64,000 nt of DNA from Novosphingobium meiothermophilum (GTDB lineage: Bacteria; Pseudomonadota; Alphaproteobacteria; Sphingomonadales; Sphingomonadaceae): assembly GCF_003171715.1 (NCBI RefSeq), contig NZ_QGHL01000004.1, positions 372,001-436,000 of the forward strand, read 5' to 3'. Shown in pieces: positions 1 to 9,475 of the stretch; the stretch's first letter is position 1; each line of letters opens with the position of its first letter. The position numbers and the translations under genes are program-made. Below the pieces are notes generated by a model. The model was given only the letters and a program-made list of their open reading frames with translations. It searched no databases and was not told the DNA's origin.

Positions 1-154
1 GCGTCATCCACGCGGCAAAGGCACTGTCGGCGGGCTTTTCGCGGTGGATCTCGCGGCGGCGCTGGTTGCACATGAAATCCACGCCCGCGCGGGTCAGCAC
101 ATCGGGCAGGGGCAGACGTTCGACGAGCGCGGCGGCAGAGGCAAGAAAGGGCAT
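1..154 (-). CDS. Partial: probable cyclopropane-fatty-acyl-phospholipid synthase, N-terminus
   Basis: Only the first 51 codons are in the window, read leftward from the ATG at 154. The visible peptide begins MPFLASAAALVERLPLPD and continues with an arginine-rich CNQRRREI segment followed by FAAWM. This spacing resembles the N-terminal helical region of cyclopropane fatty acid synthases, which methylate membrane phospholipid acyl chains using SAM. The SAM-binding core lies outside the window. The neighbouring divergent FAD oxidoreductase/DUF1365 pair often accompanies such synthases, which supports the call. It could be another methyltransferase. Confidence 0.5.
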   Translation of the reverse strand, partial: MPFLASAAALVERLPLPDVLTRAGVDFMCNQRRREIHREKPADSAFAAWMT

Positions 155-278
155 GACTCAAGGCTAGGCATTGCCGGTCGCGGTGTGTCAAGCTGTCAGC
201 ACGGGAGCGCTTCTGAACGCCTGCTGTGCCGTTAGGGACGTTGCAGCAGACCGGACATTTTTGGGGGCACAGAAACGG

Positions 279-1652
279 ATGAGCGGCAGCGATGCGCTGG
301 ACATTGCCGTGGTGGGAAGCGGGATTTCGGGGCTTTCCGCTGCATGGCTGCTGTCGCAGCGCCACCGCGTGACCGTGTTCGAGGCAGCGGACCGGCTGGG
401 CGGGCACAGCAACACGATAGAGGTGGCTGCACCTGAAGGAATCATTCCGGTCGATACCGGCTTCATCGTCTATAACGAGCGGACTTACCCCAATCTCACC
501 GCGCTCTTCGGCCATCTGGATGTGCCCACGCGCGAGACGGTTATGACCTTCGCGGTCTCGCTCGACCGGGGCAGGCTCGAATATTCCGGCGATGCGCGCG
601 GCCTGTTCGCGCAGAAGCGCAATCTCGTCTCGCCGCGTTTCTGGTCGATGCTGCGCGACATTGCCCGCTTCTACAAGGCCGCCCCGCGCGACCTTCCCGA
701 AATGGGCGACCTCGGCCTTGGGGACTATCTCGACGGGCTGGGCTGCGGCAGCGCCTTCCGCGACGATCATCTCTATCCCATGGCCGCAGCCATCTGGTCC
801 ACACCGGTGGCCGACATTCCCCGCCACCCCGCTGCCGCCTTCGTCCGCTTCTTCGAGAACCACGGCCTGCTCCAGTTTCGCGAACGCCCGCGCTGGCGCA
901 CGGTCGATGGCGGCAGTCGCGAATATGTGCGGCGGATGAGCGCCACCTTCGCCGATCGTGTGCGGCTTGAGTCTCCGGTGCGCGCGGTGCGGCGCCTGGC
1001 CGATGCCGTGGAAATCAATGCCGGCTGCGGCTGGGAGCGTTTCGATCATGTCGTCATGGCTGCCCATGCCGATCAGACCCTGGCCATGCTGGAAGATGCC
1101 GATGCGATGGAGCGCCGCCTCCTTTCCGCTTTCCCCTATCGCCGCAACGAAGCCGTGCTGCACAGCGATGCCCGCCTCATGCCGCGTCGGCGCAAGGTCT
1201 GGTCAGCGTGGAACTATGCCGCCGATTGCCCGAAGGCAGGCGAGGCGGCTGGCCAGCATGCAAGCCCGCAAAGCCAGCACGAGCTTTCGGTGACATACTG
1301 GATGAACCGGCTTCAGCCCCTGCGCACGGGGCAGGATCTCTTCGTCACGCTGAACCCGCTGACCGAGCCTGCGCCGGAAAGCGTCCACTGGCGCGGCACC
1401 TATCATCACCCCGTGTTCGATACCGCGGCCAGCGCCGCCCAGCACAAGCTCTGGTCGCTTCAGGGCAGACGACGGACATGGTTCTGCGGAGCATGGTTCG
1501 GCGCGGGCTTCCACGAGGATGGCCTGCAAGCGGGACTTGCCGTGGCAGAGCAGCTCGGCAACCTGCGCCGCCCATGGACGGTCGAGAACGAATCCGGCCG
1601 CATCCATGTTTTCCCGCGGCCAGCACCGGAACGGGTGCTTGAACCGGCATGA
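279..1652 (+). CDS. FAD-dependent amine-oxidase-like oxidoreductase
   Basis: The protein has 457 residues. The start at 279 is chosen because it places a Rossmann dinucleotide motif (G13-S-G15-I-S-G18) and an acidic FAD-ribose site (FEAADRLGG) at the usual distance from the N-terminus. The family comprises NAD(P)/FAD flavoproteins related to amine oxidases and found in cyclopropane or furan fatty acid clusters, where they probably act on lipid acyl chains. The stop overlaps the next gene's start by four bases (ATGA), so the two are translationally coupled. The substrate cannot be read from the sequence. Confidence 0.8.
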   Translation: MSGSDALDIAVVGSGISGLSAAWLLSQRHRVTVFEAADRLGGHSNTIEVAAPEGIIPVDTGFIVYNERTYPNLTALFGHLDVPTRETVMTFAVSLDRGRLEYSGDARGLFAQKRNLVSPRFWSMLRDIARFYKAAPRDLPEMGDLGLGDYLDGLGCGSAFRDDHLYPMAAAIWSTPVADIPRHPAAAFVRFFENHGLLQFRERPRWRTVDGGSREYVRRMSATFADRVRLESPVRAVRRLADAVEINAGCGWERFDHVVMAAHADQTLAMLEDADAMERRLLSAFPYRRNEAVLHSDARLMPRRRKVWSAWNYAADCPKAGEAAGQHASPQSQHELSVTYWMNRLQPLRTGQDLFVTLNPLTEPAPESVHWRGTYHHPVFDTAASAAQHKLWSLQGRRRTWFCGAWFGAGFHEDGLQAGLAVAEQLGNLRRPWTVENESGRIHVFPRPAPERVLEPA

Positions 1653-2431
1653 TCGGGCCGCCCGCGCTCTATCACGGCAATGTCCTGCACCGGCGGCTGC
1701 GGCCGTGTCTGCACACCCTGCGTTACCGGGTGTTCCACCTCTTGCTGGATATTGACCGGATCAGCGAACTGGCTGCACGGCTGCGCCTGTTCTCGCACAA
1801 CCGCTTCAATCTGATTTCCTTCCATGACCGCGACCATGCCCGCAATAGCTCGCTGCGCGATCATGCCGAAGCGCTGCTGGCAGAAGCCGGCATCGTGCCC
1901 GACGGCGGCCCCATCAGGCTGCTGACGATGCCCCGCCTGCTCGGCTATGCCTTCAATCCGCTCAGCATGTGGTTCTGCCATGGCGCCGATGGCAGCTTGC
2001 AGGCGGTGATATATGCCGTTTCGAACACCTTCGGAGAGCGGCACAACTACGTGATTCCTGCCCGCAGCGCAGCGGGGACAGGGGCAAGCGGGGCAAACGT
2101 GCTGCACCAGCAGGCAGGCAAGGCATTCCACGTATCTCCGTTCCTGCCGATGGACCTGCACTACGCCTTCCGCGTCATGCCTCCCGGCCCGCGCATCGCC
2201 ATTGGCATCAGCGTTTCGGACGGGAAGGGCCCGGTCATGGCCGCAGTCCACACGGGCCGCCGCGAGGAGCTGAGTGATCGGGCCCTTATCAAAGCGGCGG
2301 TGCGCTATCCGCTTTCAACTCTCAAGGTCACGGCCGCGATCCATTGGGAAGCGCTGCGTCTCTGGCTGAAGCGCGCGCCCTTCTTCCGCAAGCCGCCACC
2401 GCCGCCCACGCGGCTCACCGTCGGGCAATAG
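1649..2431 (+). CDS. DUF1365 family protein
   Basis: The protein has 260 residues with family-typical blocks such as ARLRLFSHNRFNLISFHDRDH and MPRLLGYAFNPLSMWFC. The start overlaps the upstream oxidoreductase by four bases. DUF1365 proteins nearly always travel with an FAD oxidoreductase and a cyclopropane-fatty-acid-synthase-like methylase, a set implicated in fatty acid modification. The biochemical role of DUF1365 itself is not established. The tail is proline-rich (KPPPPPTR). The gene is convergent with corA, with almost no gap. Confidence 0.8.
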   Translation: MIGPPALYHGNVLHRRLRPCLHTLRYRVFHLLLDIDRISELAARLRLFSHNRFNLISFHDRDHARNSSLRDHAEALLAEAGIVPDGGPIRLLTMPRLLGYAFNPLSMWFCHGADGSLQAVIYAVSNTFGERHNYVIPARSAAGTGASGANVLHQQAGKAFHVSPFLPMDLHYAFRVMPPGPRIAIGISVSDGKGPVMAAVHTGRREELSDRALIKAAVRYPLSTLKVTAAIHWEALRLWLKRAPFFRKPPPPPTRLTVGQ

Positions 2432-2434
2432 GCA

Positions 2435-3439
2435 TCACAACCAGCCGATCCGCCGGAACCGCAGCCACAGACCACCGCAGATCAGCAGGATCGCCCCCCA
2501 GACCGTGAAATAGCCATAGCGCCATTCCAGTTCGGGCATGTGGGCAAAGTTCATGCCATAGATTCCGGCAATCGCCGTGGGCACCGCCAGAATCGCCGCC
2601 CATGCGGCCAGCGCCCGCGTCATTTCGCCCTGCCGGTGCTGTTCCAGCAGGCTTGCCGTCTCCACGATGGCCGCCAGCGTCTCCTTGAGCGAGCGCATCC
2701 GCGCCATCGCCCGGCGGACATGGTCGAGCACATCGCGAAACCAGATCCTGGCGGCGGGATCGATGCACGGCAGATCAGCCTCGACCAGCCGCGCGCACAT
2801 TTCCTCCATCGGGCCGATCACGCGCTCGAACCGCCGAAGCTGGCGGCGCAGGCGGAAGATGCGGCGGATCACGGCCTGTTCGGGAAACACGTCTATGGCC
2901 GCCTCCTCCATCTCCTGCGCGATTTCCTCAAGCTGGTCGAGCAGCGGCAGATAGCCATCAACGATGAAATCGAGCACCGCATGGAGCACATAGTCCGGCC
3001 CTTCGGCCAGCCGTTCCACCTGTCCTTCCAGTTCGGCGCGCAAGGCACTGTGCGCCCGCGTGCTGCCAAAGCGCACGCTGACCAGAAAGCCCGGCCCCAC
3101 GAACAAGGCGGTTTGTCCGTAGGTGATTTCCTCGTCTGCTCCAGACTCGCCTGCACCCGGCCCACTGTTCTGCAACTGCGCGGTGCGCGCCACCACGAAC
3201 AGCCCGGAACCATAGACCTCCACCTTGGGCAACTGGCGCGGGTTCAGCGCATCTTCCACCGCCAGCGGGTGCAGGCCATACTTGCGCTGGACCATGGCCA
3301 TCTCCGCCGCATCGGGTTCGTGCAGCCCTATCCAGTCGAACGCATCGGGCGGCAGGTCGGTCTCCGGCGGCCCGGACAGATCAAGCCGATCAAGGCTGAT
3401 CCGGCCATGGCGGTAGCGGCGGGCGGCAATGATGGTCAT
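2435..3439 (-). CDS. corA: CorA-family magnesium/cobalt transporter
   Basis: The protein has 334 residues. It has a soluble N-terminal domain, a long helical stretch rich in Arg/Glu (for example RRIFRLRRQLRRFERV) and two C-terminal membrane segments. The first membrane segment ends in the CorA signature YGMN, followed by FAHMPELEW. This inner-membrane pentameric channel imports Mg2+ or related divalent ions. I start at the ATG at 3439; another in-frame ATG lies three codons upstream. The gene is divergent from the monooxygenase. Confidence 0.88.
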   Translation of the reverse strand: MTIIAARRYRHGRISLDRLDLSGPPETDLPPDAFDWIGLHEPDAAEMAMVQRKYGLHPLAVEDALNPRQLPKVEVYGSGLFVVARTAQLQNSGPGAGESGADEEITYGQTALFVGPGFLVSVRFGSTRAHSALRAELEGQVERLAEGPDYVLHAVLDFIVDGYLPLLDQLEEIAQEMEEAAIDVFPEQAVIRRIFRLRRQLRRFERVIGPMEEMCARLVEADLPCIDPAARIWFRDVLDHVRRAMARMRSLKETLAAIVETASLLEQHRQGEMTRALAAWAAILAVPTAIAGIYGMNFAHMPELEWRYGYFTVWGAILLICGGLWLRFRRIGWL

Positions 3440-3526
3440 GCCCCGCATCACTGGCAAATGCGCAAGGCTCTGGCAATCGCATGTGAAAGTGCTAACATTT
3501 CTGTAAATAGACATGGGAGAGCAGCA

Positions 3527-5062
3527 GTGGGTGCAGAGCAGACCGCCATCAGGGCGGCACAGCCTGATTACGATGTCCTCATCGTTGGCGCCGGGATTTC
3601 GGGTATCGGCATGGCCGCGCACATGCAGATGCTCTGCCCGGACCGCAGCTATGCCATCGTCGAACGCCGCGACCAGATCGGCGGCACCTGGGATCTTTTC
3701 CGTTATCCCGGTGTCCGGTCCGATTCCGACATGCATACGCTGGGCTTCGTGTTCGAGCCGTGGAAGCACGAGAAGTCGATCGCCGATGGCCCCGCGATCC
3801 TCGAATACCTCAACCGCATTGCCGACGAACGCGACATCCGCCGCCACATCCGCTTTGGCCGCAAGGTGCTCAGCGCCGACTTCGACAGCGCGGCCGCGCA
3901 GTGGGTCGTCACTCTGGAAAGCGAGGATGGCCAGCGCAGCCGGATGACCGCCCGCTGGCTCTATCTCGGTTCCGGCTACTACGATTACGACAACCCCCAC
4001 GAAGCCGAGTTTCCGGGCCGGGATGATTTCAAGGGCGAGATCGTCCATCCGCAGTTCTGGCCTGAGAACTTCGATTATGCGGGCAAGCGGGTGGTCGTGA
4101 TCGGATCGGGCGCAACTGCGGTCACGATCGTCCCGTCGATGGCCAGAACGGCGGCCCACGTCACCATGCTGCAACGCACGCCCACTTGGTATGCAACGCG
4201 CCCTGCCAAGGATGGGCTGGCCAATTTCCTGCGCAAGATCCTGCCCGAAGATCTCGCCTATCGCATCACCCGCTTCAAGAACGTGCGGCTCCAGAACTAC
4301 TTCTACAAGCGCGCTCGCACCCGGCCCGACAAGGTCCGCGCGTTCCTCACCAAGAGGCTCAAGGCGCTGCTGGGCGACAAATACGACGCCAAGGCTTTCA
4401 CCCCGCCCTACAACCCGTGGGAACAGCGGCTGTGCCTTGTGCCCGATGCCGATCTGTTCGAAGCGATCAAGGCAGGCAAGGCCAGCGTCGTGACCGACCG
4501 GATCGAGCGGTTCGACGCCACTGGTATCCTGCTCAAATCGGGCCAGCATCTCGATGCCGACGTGATCGTGACAGCAACCGGGCTGAAGATGGTCATGGCG
4601 GGCAAAATCGCGATCAGCGTCGATGGCGTTCCGGTCGATTTCGCAGAGCGCTATTACTACAAGGGCGTGATGTTCTCGAACCTGCCCAATCTGGCGGCGG
4701 TGTTCGGCTATCTCAATGCCTCGTGGACACTGCGCGCCGATATCAACGCGCGCTACATCTGCGATGTGCTCAATGCGATGAAGGCCAAGGGCGCGGACAT
4801 TGCAGTGCCGCGGCTGGCACCCAACCACGGCCTTGACGAGGACAACATCTACGACTTCTCCTCAGGCTACATCGAACGCGCACGCCACCTCCTGCCCAAG
4901 AGCGCAAGCGACATGCGCTGGCGGCTCAATCAGGATTACGTGCGCGATGTGGCGTGGATGCGCGAAGACCCGATCGAGGACGGCGTGCTGCAACTCGATC
5001 ACGCTCGCCCTGCCGTTGCCGGAACAGGACCGCACAAAGAGCATGTCCGCGCGGCGCAATAG
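3527..5062 (+). CDS. Baeyer-Villiger-type flavin monooxygenase
   Basis: The protein has about 511 residues. I chose a GTG start at 3527 because a GGGAGA ribosome site lies just upstream and the FAD Rossmann motif GAGISG falls near residue 21. The Baeyer-Villiger fingerprint is visible as FKGEIVHPQFWP at about residues 168-179 (FxGxxxHxxxWP). A second NADPH-binding motif, GSGATA, follows. Such enzymes insert oxygen next to ketones or hydroxylate small molecules with NADPH and O2. The substrate is unknown. Confidence 0.85.
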   Translation: MGAEQTAIRAAQPDYDVLIVGAGISGIGMAAHMQMLCPDRSYAIVERRDQIGGTWDLFRYPGVRSDSDMHTLGFVFEPWKHEKSIADGPAILEYLNRIADERDIRRHIRFGRKVLSADFDSAAAQWVVTLESEDGQRSRMTARWLYLGSGYYDYDNPHEAEFPGRDDFKGEIVHPQFWPENFDYAGKRVVVIGSGATAVTIVPSMARTAAHVTMLQRTPTWYATRPAKDGLANFLRKILPEDLAYRITRFKNVRLQNYFYKRARTRPDKVRAFLTKRLKALLGDKYDAKAFTPPYNPWEQRLCLVPDADLFEAIKAGKASVVTDRIERFDATGILLKSGQHLDADVIVTATGLKMVMAGKIAISVDGVPVDFAERYYYKGVMFSNLPNLAAVFGYLNASWTLRADINARYICDVLNAMKAKGADIAVPRLAPNHGLDEDNIYDFSSGYIERARHLLPKSASDMRWRLNQDYVRDVAWMREDPIEDGVLQLDHARPAVAGTGPHKEHVRAAQ

Positions 5063-5102
5063 CGCTTTTGCGGCACGGGGCCTTGGTCTATCCCTTTAGG
5101 GG

Positions 5103-5864
5103 ATGACTGACGAATCCCGCATATGGACAGCCGCGCTGGTCGTGGTCGGTGACGAGATCCTCTCCGGCCGCACCCAGGACAAGAACATCGCCCAGATCGC
5201 CACATGGCTTGGCGTGCAGGGCATCCGCCTGCGTGAAGTGCGTGTCGTCCCCGATGACATGGATGCCATCATCGAGGCGGTTAATGCGTTGCGCCAGCGC
5301 AACGATTACCTGTTCACCACAGGCGGCATCGGCCCCACACATGATGACATAACGGTCGATGCCGTGGCAGCCGCGCTGGGCGTGGACGTGGTGATCCATC
5401 CCAAGGCGCGCGCCATTCTCGAAGCCTACTATGCCCCGCGCGGGGGGCTGAACGAGGCACGTCTGCGCATGGCGCGGGTTCCCGATGGCGCAGACCTCAT
5501 CGAAAACCGCGTTTCGGGCGCGCCGGGCATCCGCATCGGCAACGTGTTCCTGATGGCAGGCGTTCCGGCGATCACGGCGCAGATGCTCGATGGCCTCACC
5601 GGCCAGCTTGAAGGCGGCCTGCCGCTCCTGTCGGCCACGGTTGGCTGCTGGGTGGCGGAAAGCGAGATTGCCGATCTCCTGCGCGAAACCGAAAAGGCTT
5701 TCGAAGGCTGCCAGATCGGCAGCTATCCCTTCTTCCGCGAAGGCCGGACCGGGGCCAACTTTGTCATCCGCTCGGTCAGCGCCGAAACGCTCGGCGCCGT
5801 TGCCAAGGCGCTGGAAGATGGCCTTGTCGCGCTTGGCCGCACGCCGGTTGCCGGGGGGATCTGA
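5103..5864 (+). CDS. CinA-like molybdopterin-binding domain protein
   Basis: The protein has 253 residues. It corresponds to the N-terminal MoaB/Mog-like domain of CinA, without the C-terminal NMN amidohydrolase domain. The start is MTDESRIWTAALVVVGDEILSGRTQDKN with the family motif GDEILSG, and TTGGIGPTHDD is the molybdopterin-binding loop. In this family the stand-alone domain is associated with ADP-ribose or CoA pyrophosphatase activity and nucleotide repair, but the function here is inferred only from similarity. It is followed by the cyclophilin gene with a four-base gap. Confidence 0.82.
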   Translation: MTDESRIWTAALVVVGDEILSGRTQDKNIAQIATWLGVQGIRLREVRVVPDDMDAIIEAVNALRQRNDYLFTTGGIGPTHDDITVDAVAAALGVDVVIHPKARAILEAYYAPRGGLNEARLRMARVPDGADLIENRVSGAPGIRIGNVFLMAGVPAITAQMLDGLTGQLEGGLPLLSATVGCWVAESEIADLLRETEKAFEGCQIGSYPFFREGRTGANFVIRSVSAETLGAVAKALEDGLVALGRTPVAGGI

Positions 5865-5868
5865 CGCC

Positions 5869-6579
5869 ATGCTCAGCCGCCGTCCTGTTCTGCTGACATC
5901 CCTGCTTGCGCCACTGGCCGTCATGCTGGTGGCGGCAGCACCTGCAAAGAAGCGCGTGGCGCCCCCTCGCGCGGCGGCGGCACCTGCCTATCCTGCGCCA
6001 TCCACCGCCCCCTTGCCCGATACCGTGCGCATCGCGCTGGATACAGAGGCTGGCCGCATCGTGGTGGCGGTCGACGTGAAGCACGCGCCTGCCAGCGCCA
6101 CCAATTTCGTGCGCTATGCCGAAACACGGCGCTTCGATGGCACAACGTTCTACCGCGCCATGCATCTCAACTGGGGCGAGCAGCCCAATGGCCTCATTCA
6201 GGCGGGCACGCGCGGTGATCCCCGGCGCAATCTGGCTCCGATCCCGCACGAGCCGACAGACCAGACCGGCATTCTCCACAAGGCCGGAACGCTTTCCATG
6301 GCCCGCTATGCGCCGGGCACGGCCACCGGCGATTTCTCGATCATGGTATCGGACCAGCCCGGCCTTGATGCCCAGCCCGATTCCGCCGATCCCGAAGCGA
6401 AGGCAGGCTATGCCGCCTTCGGTCAGGTGATCGAAGGCATGGACGTGGTGCGCGCCATCTTTGCAGCACCGATTTCGGAAACCGAAGGCGAAGGGATCAT
6501 GCGCGGCCAGATTCTGGCCCAGCCGGTGAAGATCATCACCGCCCGCCGCCTGCCTGATGATGCGCCTCCTGCGCCCTGA
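5869..6579 (+). CDS. Secreted cyclophilin-type peptidyl-prolyl isomerase
   Basis: The protein has 236 residues. It begins with an arginine-containing signal peptide (MLSRRPVLLTSLLAPLAVML) and an Ala/Pro-rich linker, then the cyclophilin domain with NFVRYAE, FDGTTFYRAM, GTLSMAR, ATGDFSIMV and FGQVIEGMDVV. It catalyses cis-trans isomerisation at proline in the periplasm. The start at 5869 is the first ATG that gives a clean signal peptide. The end overlaps the next gene by 23 bases. Confidence 0.85.
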   Translation: MLSRRPVLLTSLLAPLAVMLVAAAPAKKRVAPPRAAAAPAYPAPSTAPLPDTVRIALDTEAGRIVVAVDVKHAPASATNFVRYAETRRFDGTTFYRAMHLNWGEQPNGLIQAGTRGDPRRNLAPIPHEPTDQTGILHKAGTLSMARYAPGTATGDFSIMVSDQPGLDAQPDSADPEAKAGYAAFGQVIEGMDVVRAIFAAPISETEGEGIMRGQILAQPVKIITARRLPDDAPPAP

Positions 6580-7132
6580 GGCAGCCCTGCTGGCAGGGCT
6601 GATCCTTGGCGGCTGCACCGCGCGCGGCCTTGCCGATTTCGAACAAACGCTTGCCAGCAGCGACAGCGCAACGATCGCGCTCAGCCGATGGTGCGAAGCC
6701 CGCACCATCGCGCAGCCACCCGTCATCCGCGCCCTTGCCGACCGTCAGGCGTCCATGGCCGCCTCTCCGGCGGTGCGTGAAGCGCTTGGCCTCGGCCCCG
6801 ACGATACGGCCGCCTACCGGCACGTCAGCCTCGTCTGCGGCAACCGGGTGCTGTCCGTCGCGCACAACTGGTATGTGCCATCGCGGCTGACGACCGAAAT
6901 GAACCACAGGCTTGCAACCACCGACGCGCCCTTCGGCAAGGTCGTCGCGCCTCTGGGCTTCCGGCGGCAGCGGCTGGCCAGCCTGCGCGGCGCCATGGCC
7001 GAATGTCCGCAGGGGACGGTGCTTTCGCACCGCGCCGTCCTGCGTCTGGCGGATGGGCGCGCGATCAGTCTCGTGGTGGAATGCTATACGCGGGCGAACC
7101 TTGCGCCTGCGCCGCGCGTCAGCGGGGATTGA
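6557..7132 (+). CDS. Hypothetical lipoprotein, possible chorismate-lyase-like fold
   Basis: The protein has 191 residues with a lipobox (LILGGC) at about residues 15-20, so it is probably anchored in the outer membrane. The core has RVLSVAHNWYVPSRLT and APFGKVVAPLGFRR, a pattern loosely like chorismate lyase/UTRA proteins (substrate pocket, then a plG..l segment). I do not recognise a defined family, so a function is not assigned. It overlaps the end of the cyclophilin gene and, at its 3' end, a small minus-strand gene. Confidence 0.6.
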   Translation: MMRLLRPEAALLAGLILGGCTARGLADFEQTLASSDSATIALSRWCEARTIAQPPVIRALADRQASMAASPAVREALGLGPDDTAAYRHVSLVCGNRVLSVAHNWYVPSRLTTEMNHRLATTDAPFGKVVAPLGFRRQRLASLRGAMAECPQGTVLSHRAVLRLADGRAISLVVECYTRANLAPAPRVSGD

Positions 7133-7295
7133 CCGTCCAGTCACCCTCCGCGCCGTTTGCCGCCGCCGCGGCATAGGCTTCCAGTTCGCGCCAGTGCCGG
7201 TCCCAGCCGGGACCGCGCTTTTCCGGCGGGATCACGGCTTCCACCTGCAGGCGGGCGGCAGTAACCGGGTTTTGCGGTGCTTCAGGATCGGCCAT
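7119..7295 (-). CDS. Small conserved-looking protein, 58 aa
   Basis: The reading frame runs from the ATG at 7295 to a TGA at 7119-7121. It encodes an acidic, alanine-rich protein with three tryptophans (GWDRHWRELEAY and a C-terminal DWTVNPR). It overlaps the end of the upstream convergent gene by 14 bases. No family is recognised. Supporting it as real are the composition, the aromatic-rich core and the lack of another gene in this gap. Confidence 0.5.
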   Translation of the reverse strand: MADPEAPQNPVTAARLQVEAVIPPEKRGPGWDRHWRELEAYAAAAANGAEGDWTVNPR

Positions 7296-7325
7296 GCCTT
7301 CCGCTCTAGCCCTGTTGTCCGCACA

Positions 7326-7365
7326 GAAAAAGGGCCAGAGAGGTTTCCCTCCCCGGCCCTGTTTC
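7326..7365 (-). terminator. Rho-independent terminator of the rplK-rplA operon
   Basis: Reading the minus strand, GGGCCGGGGAGG pairs with CCTCTCTGGCCC across a GAAA-type loop, followed by TTTTTC. It lies about 30 bases after the rplA stop, where the operon should end. Confidence 0.8.
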
Positions 7366-7387
7366 CCTGTTAACGGCGTGGCTGGCG

Positions 7388-8089
7388 TCAGCCGCCGTGC
7401 ACCTGCGCCACGTCGATCTTGAGGCCCGGCCCCATCGACGAGGACAGACCCACCTTGCGCAGATACTTGCCCTTGGCGCCCGCAGGCTTGGCCTTGACGA
7501 TGGCATCGACGAATGCGTCGAAGTTGGCGCGCAGCGCCTCATCCGAGAACGAGAGCTTGCCGATGCCGCCGTGGATGATCCCGGCCTTTTCGACGCGGAA
7601 CTCGATCTGGCCGCCCTTGGCCGCCTTGACCGCTTCGGCCACGTTCGGCGTGACAGTGCCCAGCTTGGGGTTCGGCATCAGGCCCTTGGGGCCAAGCACC
7701 TTGCCCAGACGGCCGACGATGCCCATCATGTCGGGCGTCGCAATGACGCGGCCGTAATCGAGGTTGCCGGCCTGCATGTCTTCGAGCAGGTCTTCGGCGC
7801 CCACCTTGTCGGCACCGGCGGCAAGCGCGGCTTCAGCCTTGTCGCCGCGGGCGAACACGGCCACCTTCACGTCCTTGCCCGTGCCCGAAGGCAGCGTGAC
7901 CATGCCGCGCACCATCTGGTCGGCGTGGCGCGGATCGACGCCGAGGTTGAGCGAAACTTCGAGCGTTTCGTCGAACTTGGCGGACTTCAGGTCCTTGAGA
8001 AGCGCGATGGCTTCATCGACGCCATAGAGCTTCTGATTGTCACCCAGCTTGGCGGCGAGGGCCTTCTGCTTCTTGGTCTGCTTGGCCAT
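7388..8089 (-). CDS. rplA: 50S ribosomal protein L1
   Basis: The protein has 233 residues, full length for L1. It contains the L1 signature region around [19 protein letters not shown] and ends with [21 protein letters not shown]. It binds 23S rRNA at the L1 stalk and, in known systems, represses its own operon by binding mRNA. It follows rplK with a four-base gap and is closed by a terminator at about 7326-7365. Confidence 0.98.
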   Translation of the reverse strand: MAKQTKKQKALAAKLGDNQKLYGVDEAIALLKDLKSAKFDETLEVSLNLGVDPRHADQMVRGMVTLPSGTGKDVKVAVFARGDKAEAALAAGADKVGAEDLLEDMQAGNLDYGRVIATPDMMGIVGRLGKVLGPKGLMPNPKLGTVTPNVAEAVKAAKGGQIEFRVEKAGIIHGGIGKLSFSDEALRANFDAFVDAIVKAKPAGAKGKYLRKVGLSSSMGPGLKIDVAQVHGG

Positions 8090-8093
8090 GATC

Positions 8094-8525
8094 TCAGCCC
8101 TCCACCACGGTGAGGCCCATCGCGCGTGCGGAGCCTTCGATGATCTTCGTTGCGGCGTCGATGTCGTTCGCGTTCAGATCCTTCATCTTGGCCTGGGCGA
8201 TTTCCGCCAGCTGCGAACGCTTGATCGTGCCGGCCGAAGCCTTGCCGGGGGTCTTCGAACCCGACTTGATGCCGGCGGCCTTCTTGATGAAGAACGTGGC
8301 GGGCGGAGTCTTGGTGACGAAGGTGAACGAACGGTCGGCATAGACCGTGATCACGGTGGGCAGCGGCGTGCCCTTCTCGATTTCCTGCGTGGCAGCGTTG
8401 AACTGCTTGCAGAACTCCATGATGTTGACGCCGCGCTGACCCAGCGCAGGACCGATCGGCGGAGCGGGCTTTGCTTCACCGGCTGCAACCTGCAGCTTGA
8501 TATAGCCTTCAATCTTCTTGGCCAC
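8094..8525 (-). CDS. rplK: 50S ribosomal protein L11
   Basis: The protein has 143 residues, the normal length, with the N-terminal signature [20 protein letters not shown] and a C-terminal rRNA-binding half ([14 protein letters not shown]). It forms the base of the GTPase-associated stalk. It lies between nusG and rplA in the usual secE-nusG-rplK-rplA order. A 186-base gap separates it from nusG and probably holds a leader or promoter. Confidence 0.98.
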   Translation of the reverse strand: MAKKIEGYIKLQVAAGEAKPAPPIGPALGQRGVNIMEFCKQFNAATQEIEKGTPLPTVITVYADRSFTFVTKTPPATFFIKKAAGIKSGSKTPGKASAGTIKRSQLAEIAQAKMKDLNANDIDAATKIIEGSARAMGLTVVEG

Positions 8526-8711
8526 GATGGCCTCCTTTCTTCCTGTCGGCAGGCCCCTTACGGGGCCGAACCTCAGAGTGAGCGGTCAATCGCCCCGGCC
8601 GGATGACCGGAACTCCCGCACGGAACCTTCCGGCGAATCGCCCGAAGGGAAGCGCGCGGATAATGCCATCCGCACGCGAAAGCAATGGATTTGGCCGAGG
8701 ATAAGGCCGCC

Positions 8712-9248
8712 TCAGCGGACCAGTTCAACCTCCTCGAAGCCCAGTTCCACCGGCGTTGCGCGGCCGAAGATGGAAACCGAAACCTTCACGCGGCTCTTGT
8801 CGAAGTCCAGTTCCTCGACCACCCCGTTGAACGAGGCAAACGGGCCTGCATTGACCTTGACCGAATCGCCGATCTCGTAATCGACCGCCACGTCCTTGCG
8901 CGGTGCCGCAGCGGCCTGTTCGACCGTTCCGAAATAGCGCGCGGCTTCCTTGTCGGAAATCGGCTGGGGCTTGTTGTTGGTGCCAAGGAAGCCCGTCACC
9001 TTCGGGGTATTCTTGACGAGGTGGTAGATGTCGTCATTCATCGTCAGCTTGGCGAGAACATAGCCGGGCATGAACTTGCGCTCGACCTGCACCTTCTTGC
9101 CGCGCTTCACTTCGGTGACGGTTTCGGTGGGCACTTCCACCGCCTCGACAAGCTGCGAAAGGCCGATGCGTTCGGCCTCGGCGATGATCGCATCGCGGAC
9201 CTTGTTCTCGAAACCGGAATAGGCGTGGATGATATACCAGCGGGCCAT
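8712..9248 (-). CDS. nusG: Transcription termination/antitermination protein NusG
   Basis: The protein has 178 residues. The start at 9248 gives the conserved MARWYIIHAYSGFENKV. The NGN domain is followed by a KOW motif (GDSVKVNAGPFASFNGVVEE) and the C-terminal ELGFEEVELVR. It links RNA polymerase to Rho and to the ribosome. It is 32 bases after secE in the same operon. Confidence 0.97.
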   Translation of the reverse strand: MARWYIIHAYSGFENKVRDAIIAEAERIGLSQLVEAVEVPTETVTEVKRGKKVQVERKFMPGYVLAKLTMNDDIYHLVKNTPKVTGFLGTNNKPQPISDKEAARYFGTVEQAAAAPRKDVAVDYEIGDSVKVNAGPFASFNGVVEELDFDKSRVKVSVSIFGRATPVELGFEEVELVR

Positions 9249-9280
9249 GACGTATTCTTTCGGATCCTGTGGGTTTGCGA

Positions 9281-9475
9281 TCAGGCGAGCGAGAGCAGGA
9301 ACTTGACGATCATGCCGAACAGCGAATCGATGCCAAGGAAGAACACCGCGAGCAGCAGCATCATGATGCCGACGAAGATCGCCGTGGTGGTGGTTTCCTG
9401 ACGGGTCGGCCAGACGACCTTGCGCGCTTCGGCCTTCACCTGATTGAAGAACTCGCCGGGGCTGGGCTTCGCCAT
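9281..9475 (-). CDS. secE: Preprotein translocase subunit SecE
   Basis: The protein has 64 residues, typical of short alphaproteobacterial SecE. It has a conserved amphipathic segment, EFFNQVKAEARKVVWPTRQE, and one membrane helix (IFVGIMMLLLAVFFLGIDSL). It is part of the SecYEG channel. In many alphaproteobacteria tRNA-Trp lies directly upstream. Here tRNA-Trp is 41.8 kb away because the phage element inserted at its 3' end. Confidence 0.95.
   Translation of the reverse strand: MAKPSPGEFFNQVKAEARKVVWPTRQETTTTAIFVGIMMLLLAVFFLGIDSLFGMIVKFLLSLA

Noticed and set aside
2435..4828. A 797-codon minus-strand frame extending corA far upstream through the monooxygenase gene
   Set aside because: CorA is about 330 residues and the upstream part is antisense to a clear flavoprotein; it is a GC-rich shadow frame.
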